This document shows, piece after piece, positions 59,242-64,000 of a stretch of 64,000 nucleotides of DNA. The stretch comes from Desulfobacterales bacterium (lineage in GTDB: Bacteria; Desulfobacterota; Desulfobacteria; Desulfobacterales; JAEINQ01): positions 31,440-95,439 of the forward strand of contig JAEINQ010000016.1 in assembly GCA_016342285.1 (NCBI GenBank), read 5' to 3'. How positions within the stretch are numbered: the first letter of the stretch is position 1; each line of letters begins with the position of its first letter. A model generated the notes under the pieces. The model worked only from the letters and a program-made list of their open reading frames with translations, was not told where the DNA came from and did not search any database. The translations under genes and the position numbers were made by a program.

Positions 59242-59979
59242 TTATTTGAGCAACCGCTTGGCCCAGTCGCTGTAATAGGGATCCGAACCCTGGGCCGCTT
59301 TTTCCAGCAGCGCCTTGGCCTCGGCCTTGTTTTTGCTCCCCCCCATGTCCAGAAGCAGTTCAGCCAGATAGATGGGCGCGTCGTCGCTGGTGGCAAAATG
59401 CGGCGTGGCCTGGTATTCTCGGTAGTATTTCAACGAAGCGTCTTTGTCCTTCAAGGGCCAGGGAAGCACGGCCCAGAACCGGGCCAGGGAGAGGATGGGA
59501 CCGGCCTCTTTATAAGTCTTATCCAGTTGATAGGCGGTCTCAAAGGCGGTCTGGGTCTTTCCCTTGAGCCCTTCGCTCAGGGCCGTCAGGATGCTCACGC
59601 CGTCGGAGTAAATACCGACGCTCAGCCCGTAATAGTATTGGGCTTCGACGCCTTTCCCATTGATATCGATGGCCTTCTGGGCGTATTCCATGCCCTTTTT
59701 GCCGTATTCGGCGCAAAGCTTTTCCCAGTCCGTAAGCTTTTTCTTTTTGTATTTGTCCGCGTAGGTCCGGTAGGACCGGGCCGTTTGCCAGTTGGCCGTG
59801 TAATCGCCGGGGTTGGCTGCCACCGCCTTAAGGTACTGGTCAATGGATGCCTTGATGTCCTCCAACCCGCCCTTGTCATAAAGGGCCTGGGCCTCGGTCA
59901 GGGCGTCGGCCGCCATCAGGTTCAAGGGAAAAGCCAGAATCAGACAAACCAACAATCCGCGCCATAAAAACCTGTTCAT
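59242..59979 (-). CDS. Secreted TPR-like periplasmic protein
   Basis: 245 aa. A Sec signal peptide (FLWRGLLVCLILAFPLNLMA, cut after AAD) is followed by helical repeats: LTEAQALYDKGGLEDIKASI, DQYLKAVAANPGDYTANWQT, YAQKAIDINGKGVEAQYYYG, FETAYQLDKTYKEAGPILSL, and a last unit KNKAEAKALLEKAAQGSDPY. The pattern is that of TPR proteins in the TRAP-T TatT-like group, but that name is tentative. ATG 59979 has a perfect AGGAGGT. No transporter gene is nearby. Confidence 0.7.
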   Translation of the reverse strand: MNRFLWRGLLVCLILAFPLNLMAADALTEAQALYDKGGLEDIKASIDQYLKAVAANPGDYTANWQTARSYRTYADKYKKKKLTDWEKLCAEYGKKGMEYAQKAIDINGKGVEAQYYYGLSVGIYSDGVSILTALSEGLKGKTQTAFETAYQLDKTYKEAGPILSLARFWAVLPWPLKDKDASLKYYREYQATPHFATSDDAPIYLAELLLDMGGSKNKAEAKALLEKAAQGSDPYYSDWAKRLLK

Positions 59980-60152
59980 CGGTGTACCTCCTGTGTGCGT
60001 GAAACGATGATGATTTCGGTCCGGAATAAACCGGGCAATGGCCGGCAACAGCCGGATCGCCCGGCAACGCCGGACCCTAATGACCATGACGATTTCAGGC
60101 CAATCGGTCTCCCCCGCTCGGCCTTGGAATCGTCGCAATGGATCTCAAAAAA

Positions 60153-60217
60153 GGCGTACTATTTCGTACTTCAAATGCCCGGGAACAAAGCAGATGCGGT
60201 GCCCTGTGAACGCTTAC
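60153..60217 (-). repeat. 110-bp palindromic element, half copy
   Basis: Read on the minus strand it begins GTAAGCGTTCACAGGGCACC GCATCTGC, as at 55761, then diverges after the TACTTCAAATG region. The second arm is missing. Confidence 0.65.
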
Positions 60218-60238
60218 GTGTTTCCAATTCATATCGGA

Positions 60239-61162
60239 TCACACTTCCACGCTGCCAATCAGGTCAGTGACCCGGGCGATACCGGCGTCGGACAGATAAG
60301 CCCCGATCCCGTCGATGATCTCCATGGTGGCGCCGGGGTTAACAAAGTTGGCGGTACCCACCTGAACCGCCGTGGCCCCGGCAATGATGAATGCCAGGGC
60401 GTCTTCGGCGGTCATGATCCCCCCGATGCCGACCACCGGAATCTTGACCGCCCGCGCCACTTGCCAGGCCATGCGAAGGGCTACCGGGCCGATGGCCGGA
60501 CCGGACAGGCCGCCGGTGACGTTGGCCAGTTTGGGCCGACGGGTAGCAATATCGATGGCCATGCCGGTCAAGGTGTTAATCAGCGAAACCGCATCGGCCC
60601 CGGCCGCCTCGACGCTAAGGGCAATTTCGGCGATGTCCGTGACATTGGGCGACAGTTTGACCCATATCGGAAGCGTTGTCTTTCGCCGAACCGCCCGCAC
60701 AACGACCGCGGCTGCTTCGGGATCCACGCCAAAGGCGATGCCGCCGGCCTTGACATTGGGACAGGAAATATTGACCTCAATGGCCCCAATCCCCTCGGTT
60801 TCCTCAATCCGTGCGGCCAGTTCGGCATACTCTTCAATCCGGGTGCCGTAAATGTTGGCCACCACCGGGGTCGAAAGCGTTCTGAGCCATGGCAGCTTGG
60901 TTTGGACAAAAGCATCGATGCCAACGTTTTCCAGGCCGATGGCATTGAGCATGCCGCAGGGGGTTTCCACAATTCGTGGTGGCGGATTCCCCCGACTCGG
61001 CATTAAAGAAAGCCCCTTGACCACCACCGCCCCCAGACGGTTCAGCTCGACCAGATCCTTGTACTCCCGGCCGTAGCCAAAGGTGCCCGATGCGGTCAGG
61101 ACGGGGTTCTTGAGGGTCAACCCACCGACATCGACTTGAAGATCCGGTACTGGCTGATTCAT
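60239..61162 (-). CDS. pyrD: Dihydroorotate dehydrogenase, class 1B catalytic subunit
   Basis: 307 aa. It oxidises dihydroorotate in pyrimidine synthesis. FMN-site segments are [27 protein letters not shown], and [20 protein letters not shown]. The catalytic base is the Cys in [13 protein letters not shown], typical of class 1. The B type normally pairs with PyrK (an Fe-S/FAD subunit); no pyrK is adjacent here. ATG 61162 gives the expected length; ATG 61198 (MNHKKT) is possible. The RBS is poor for both. Confidence 0.88.
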   Translation of the reverse strand: MNQPVPDLQVDVGGLTLKNPVLTASGTFGYGREYKDLVELNRLGAVVVKGLSLMPSRGNPPPRIVETPCGMLNAIGLENVGIDAFVQTKLPWLRTLSTPVVANIYGTRIEEYAELAARIEETEGIGAIEVNISCPNVKAGGIAFGVDPEAAAVVVRAVRRKTTLPIWVKLSPNVTDIAEIALSVEAAGADAVSLINTLTGMAIDIATRRPKLANVTGGLSGPAIGPVALRMAWQVARAVKIPVVGIGGIMTAEDALAFIIAGATAVQVGTANFVNPGATMEIIDGIGAYLSDAGIARVTDLIGSVEV

Positions 61163-61289
61163 GGCAGCGGCTTCGGTGATGGTTTTTTTATGATTCATAA
61201 TGGCAGTGAATTCAAATTCAAATACCACGGATCGGAGCCGGAGTCGATACCGCAAGTAGAGTCTCCACCTGCAGGGCAGATGCCTCAGC

Positions 61290-61336
61290 CGCCCCCCCCC
61301 CGGAGGGGATCTCAATATTCAATGTTCAATGTTCAA
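61290..61336 (+). repeat. Mosaic intergenic repeat, degenerate copy D
   Basis: CCCCCCCCCCGGAGGGGATC is followed by CTCAATATTCAATGTTCAAT, matching the right part of copies A to C; the CCACCCGC hairpin is missing. Confidence 0.4.
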
Positions 61337-62265
61337 GTAAGGATGAATTCACCGCCGGTCTCCTGGCGTCGGGCCACGGACCGTTGCACGGCCGCCACCC
61401 TGGCCTCGAGGTTAAGCAGATAGGCCGGTTCGGGCTGTTTGGGCGAGGGCTTTACATCGTATTCCGTCTCGCGGATGCGACGAATCACTGCCTTGAGGTC
61501 TCCCCGGGTCTCGTGGAGCATGGCGGCCGTGGTATTGAAAAATGCTTCACAGCGGACAGCGGCAGCCGTCAGGTGGGCGGCCGCGTCCTTGCCGGTGTAC
61601 ACCCCCCGGTGCCCCAGACAAAGGTAGTCGATCTCCAGTGCCCTGATTTTTTCCATGGAGGCCATGTACATATCGTAGTCGACCAAACAGTCGCAGATGA
61701 TGTCGCCGGTCTGATCGGGAATGCCGGCCGCTTCCGAAACAAACAGTGCTTTTTTTTCCACGAGGTAATAACTCAGGCAGTCCCGGGTATGGCCCGGGGT
61801 TTCCAGGACCCTCAGGTGACTCCCTGCTCCGAGTTCGATGACCTCTCCGTCGGCACAGATCCGATCGACGCAAAACGGCTGAAAATCTTCGTCCACGATC
61901 GGCACCGCCAGCGCCTCGGCCATCTCCCTGGCCACAAGGTTCAGGGTGCGGATCAGTTCCACGGCCTTCGGCTTTTGAAGAACCCGGGCCGCACCGGCCG
62001 ATGCGGCCACGGACAGGCGGGCAAAGCGCTGCTTGAGTCCACCGACAGCGCCGACATGGTCGTAGTGGGAATGGGTCAGCAGACAAAGCGCCGGGCCCTT
62101 GTGCCCGAGAATCTGCCTCAAGGCATCGGCATATCCTTGCGCCAGAAACGAAAAGCCGGCGTCAATAATGGCCGGCATGTCCGCTTCAATAAGATACATG
62201 GGCATGACGGCGCTGCCGAGCATGTGCAGGCCGTCGGTAATCCGGCCTGGCTGGTTGACAATCAT
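61333..62265 (-). CDS. MBL-fold metallo-hydrolase
   Basis: 310 aa. The metal-binding HxHxDH is in LLTHSHYDHVGAVGG near residue 65. Further ligands are the His of ETPGHTRDCLSYYL, the D/E-like position in LFVSEAAGI, and the His in CLGHRGVY. C-terminal helices follow. ATG 62265 has GAGGA upstream. The substrate is unknown; neighbours give no hint beyond a second MBL gene downstream in the window. Confidence 0.85.
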   Translation of the reverse strand: MIVNQPGRITDGLHMLGSAVMPMYLIEADMPAIIDAGFSFLAQGYADALRQILGHKGPALCLLTHSHYDHVGAVGGLKQRFARLSVAASAGAARVLQKPKAVELIRTLNLVAREMAEALAVPIVDEDFQPFCVDRICADGEVIELGAGSHLRVLETPGHTRDCLSYYLVEKKALFVSEAAGIPDQTGDIICDCLVDYDMYMASMEKIRALEIDYLCLGHRGVYTGKDAAAHLTAAAVRCEAFFNTTAAMLHETRGDLKAVIRRIRETEYDVKPSPKQPEPAYLLNLEARVAAVQRSVARRQETGGEFILT

Positions 62266-62308
62266 GAAAGATCCTCGGTCCGGTTTGGGGTTCACCCATT
62301 TCAGCATA

Positions 62309-62380
62309 GAATCCAGGCCCAGAGGACGTGGATTCCTGTTTCGAATTGAAAAGCAGTGACCTAAAGTGACTAAAGTTACA
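62309..62380. repeat. MITE-like dispersed element, deletion derivative
   Basis: GAATCCAGGCCCAGAGGACG TGGATTCC joins the two element ends with almost nothing between, as if the body had been removed. A TGACCTAAAGTGACTAAAGT core fragment follows. Confidence 0.6.
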
Positions 62381-62488
62381 GAAAATAAATCTATCTACAT
62401 GAAATGAATGATATCATAATATTCTGGAAAAGGCCACGGTCAAAAGCCCTTCACCCTTGGGCAAACGCCTTTGGGCCGGCCGGGTAAA

Positions 62489-62590
62489 GAATCCTGGCCC
62501 AGAGGATCTGTCTTTGGTTTACCCCAGGAAGGGGAGGGGGGATAGCGGCCACAGATAAGTGTGGAGTGACTAAAGTGAGTCCCGCCAAGG
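62489..62590. repeat. MITE-like dispersed element, left part
   Basis: GAATCCTGGCCCAGAGGATC, then TTTGGTTTACCCCAGGAAGG and ATAAGTGTGGAGTGACTAAA, identical in order to copies 1 and 30509. It is cut off after the first core arm by a TCCCGCC/GGCGGGA hairpin at the end of the downstream MBL gene. Together with 62309-62380 it fills the 331-bp spacer. Confidence 0.7.
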
Positions 62591-62596
62591 CGGGAT

Positions 62597-63709
62597 TCAT
62601 CCTTTTTCGCCTGCGATGCGGTGGGCAGGGTCGTGGATTCGACACGACGGGACCTGCCTTTCATGTGGAGAAACCAACGGCAACAGGACCCGGTCTTCCG
62701 GCGCATGGTCTCCCCGGACGAACCTAAGGCGGCCTCTATTTCGAATCGTCCGGACCCGCTGGCTTTCCACCAGATAATCAAGGGTCAACATCACCCATCC
62801 TTCGGCCATGTACCACTTGCCCAACCCTTCTCCCCGGTACAGCTGCCGAACCAGACGTCCCGCCCCAATGCCGCCCGGTCCGGCCTCCATCACAGCGTCG
62901 AGAACCTGCCGGGTTCGACGCTCCCGCCACTCAAGAATATCGGCAATCCGTTGGCGAGGATCGGTCACCGGGCTGCCGTGGGCACCCAAAATCAGTTTCA
63001 ACCCCGGAAGAGCCGCCATCAGGCAAAGGGTCCGGACGTAGGCGGCCAGGTCCGAACCGGGCGGCCCCAACCAGGTGGTCACGCTTCGAAGCACATTGTC
63101 ACCACCCAGCAGAACGCCCGAGTCGGAATCATAGAGACCGATGTGGTCGTCGCTGTGACCGGGGGTGGCAATGACCTGCCATTGCCGACCGTTGACCGTC
63201 AGGGCCTCGCGCTCGGAAACGATCCGGTCCGGACGCGGAACAAAGTACATCCCATAAAGTTTTTCGTAGAGGGATTCGGACCCCGATTCCAGGATGGTGA
63301 GCCATCGCCCGGCACTGCTTTTTCGAATCTGTCCGGACGGCCGGGTCGGATCCGTTGCGTAGGCATTTCTATAAGTCAGCCGGGACCCGATCCGATCCGC
63401 CATCTTCCGTGTGAGCCAGATTTCGGCGCCGGTGAATCGGGAGATGGCAGCCAGGCCGGCGAAGTGGTCCGGATGGGCATGGCTCGGCAGAACCCGGGCA
63501 AACCGGCACGGCAGGCCGCGCCGCCGGCAAACCGCCGCGACCTGGGAAAGCCCCCGGCGAAGTTGGGCCACAGCGTGCCGTGTCCCGTAGCCGGCATCGA
63601 AGATGAGCCCATCACGTCCCGGCATGGCATAAATGTTGACCGGTGGCATGAAGGCGTGAATCCGACCTTTTTGAAGAATACGAAAAACACCTGGAACAAT
63701 CTCTTCCAT
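62597..63709 (-). CDS. MBL-fold metallo-hydrolase with C-terminal winged helix (LACTB2-like)
   Basis: 370 aa. HxHxDH is in VLPSHAHPDHFAGLAA near residue 80. The second metal His is in IATPGHSDDHIGLYD, the bridging Asp in VLLGGDNVL, and the final His in LGAHGSPVTD. Residues about 255-330 form a winged-helix-like domain (RIADILEWRERRTRQVLDAV, TLDYLVESQRVRTI), like the C-terminal domain of LACTB2 or glyoxalase II-like hydrolases that act on RNA or acyl-CoA. Substrate unknown. The last 45 residues are variable and may be a tail. Confidence 0.85.
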   Translation of the reverse strand: MEEIVPGVFRILQKGRIHAFMPPVNIYAMPGRDGLIFDAGYGTRHAVAQLRRGLSQVAAVCRRRGLPCRFARVLPSHAHPDHFAGLAAISRFTGAEIWLTRKMADRIGSRLTYRNAYATDPTRPSGQIRKSSAGRWLTILESGSESLYEKLYGMYFVPRPDRIVSEREALTVNGRQWQVIATPGHSDDHIGLYDSDSGVLLGGDNVLRSVTTWLGPPGSDLAAYVRTLCLMAALPGLKLILGAHGSPVTDPRQRIADILEWRERRTRQVLDAVMEAGPGGIGAGRLVRQLYRGEGLGKWYMAEGWVMLTLDYLVESQRVRTIRNRGRLRFVRGDHAPEDRVLLPLVSPHERQVPSCRIHDPAHRIAGEKG

Positions 63710-63952
63710 TCAACGTTCTCCCAAGCCGAGCAATACCGAAAACAGAATTCAGGGGCTCCTGCTTCAACGGTGTCCCCTCCCCCGCCCCCGAATGCGACAA
63801 CCAATCCGGGTCCGGAGAAAACGGTTTCCGATTTCGAATCGAAGTCCGGATCAAACAGCCCGGGAAGGTAGTACGGGAGGCCGATGCCTGTCAAATGGTT
63901 CGCAAAAAACCAGGCAAACCGATCATTGGCCTTCTTCCCCTCAACCCCATAA
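63710..63952. other. Spacer at the window end
   Basis: No supported gene. Overlapping short frames on the minus strand lack RBS and family motifs. The promoter of the MBL gene would be here; none is evident. Confidence 0.4.
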
Positions 63953-64000
63953 CCCCTCGACCCCTCGACCCCTCGACCCCTTGACCCCTCGACCCCTTGA
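63953..64000. repeat. 8-bp tandem repeat CCCCTYGA, at least six units
   Basis: CCCCTCGA and CCCCTTGA units in tandem, preceded by CCCCATAA, run to the last base of the window and probably continue beyond it. Not CRISPR, as there are no spacers. Confidence 0.85.

Overview
This 64 kb window is a stretch of bacterial chromosome, fairly GC-rich and densely packed. It reads as a member of the Desulfobacterota (former Deltaproteobacteria, Desulfobacteraceae/Desulfosarcina-like). That placement is an inference from gene content and order (RNase G, LysM protein, yajC, secD, secF, dprA, topA, ilvBN; a dapF/lysA/argH block; many small lipoproteins; AmmeMemoRadiSam genes). No 16S rRNA or taxonomic marker was searched.

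Layout. 1-4.45 kb: the end of an AAA+/Lon-type protease, then a minus-strand unit cinA / 41-aa ORF / amidohydrolase. 5.5-10.5 kb: an accessory secretion locus. It encodes an exported protein of eight 36-residue repeats, a small exported companion, a CsgG-like outer-membrane lipoprotein with a peptidoglycan-binding domain, an LPP20-like protein, a small membrane-anchored protein and a DUF2807-type beta-helical adhesin, followed by a Deg9-like protease. 12.4-17.2 kb: a minus-strand AmmeMemoRadiSam operon whose parts all carry export or membrane signals. 17.6-21.3 kb: a second minus-strand cluster of CsgG/HfaB-like lipoproteins with a FlgT/LPP20-like protein and an FxLYD-like protein. 21.5-21.7 kb: tRNA-Cys and tRNA-Gly. 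21.7-34.3 kb: housekeeping genes on the minus strand (pgsA, transaldolase, folK, dapF, lysA, an LptM-like lipoprotein, argH, argG, an argD remnant, argB, xerC-like, Rho_N protein, family-4 UDG, coaBC). 34.6-43.5 kb: lipoprotein, GDP-fucose synthesis (fcl, gmd), a TPR protein with a 9-bp minisatellite, ftsB-like, murJ, rpsT, lptE, leuS. 43.9-59 kb on the plus strand: rng, LysM protein, yajC-secD-secF, dprA, topA, then an ILV-rich leader ORF with a terminator in front of ilvB-ilvN-ilvC-leuA. 59.2-63.7 kb on the minus strand: a TPR protein, pyrD and two MBL-fold hydrolases.

How the parts fit together. The 5.5-10.5 kb locus is the best candidate for an undescribed system. A repeat protein that looks like an amyloid or beta-solenoid subunit, a small repeat-related protein and a CsgG-like exporter together suggest a curli- or Fap-like surface fibre system, possibly assisted by the second CsgG-like cluster at 17.6-21.3 kb. 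The AmmeMemoRadiSam operon between them appears to act at or outside the cytoplasmic membrane, which is odd for a radical SAM enzyme. The ilv-leu genes form a branched-chain amino acid operon with attenuator-like architecture, and its IlvC resembles the fungal/Bacteroidetes type.

Intergenic DNA is rich in dispersed repeats of at least four kinds: a MITE-like element of about 257 bp, a 110-bp palindrome, hairpins built from CACGAA- or GCAGACACAC-type units, and a CCACCCGC/GCGGGTGG mosaic. Several mark places where gene order looks altered. Starts were reassigned from ribosome-binding sites where stated; all function calls are by reading motifs, with no database search.
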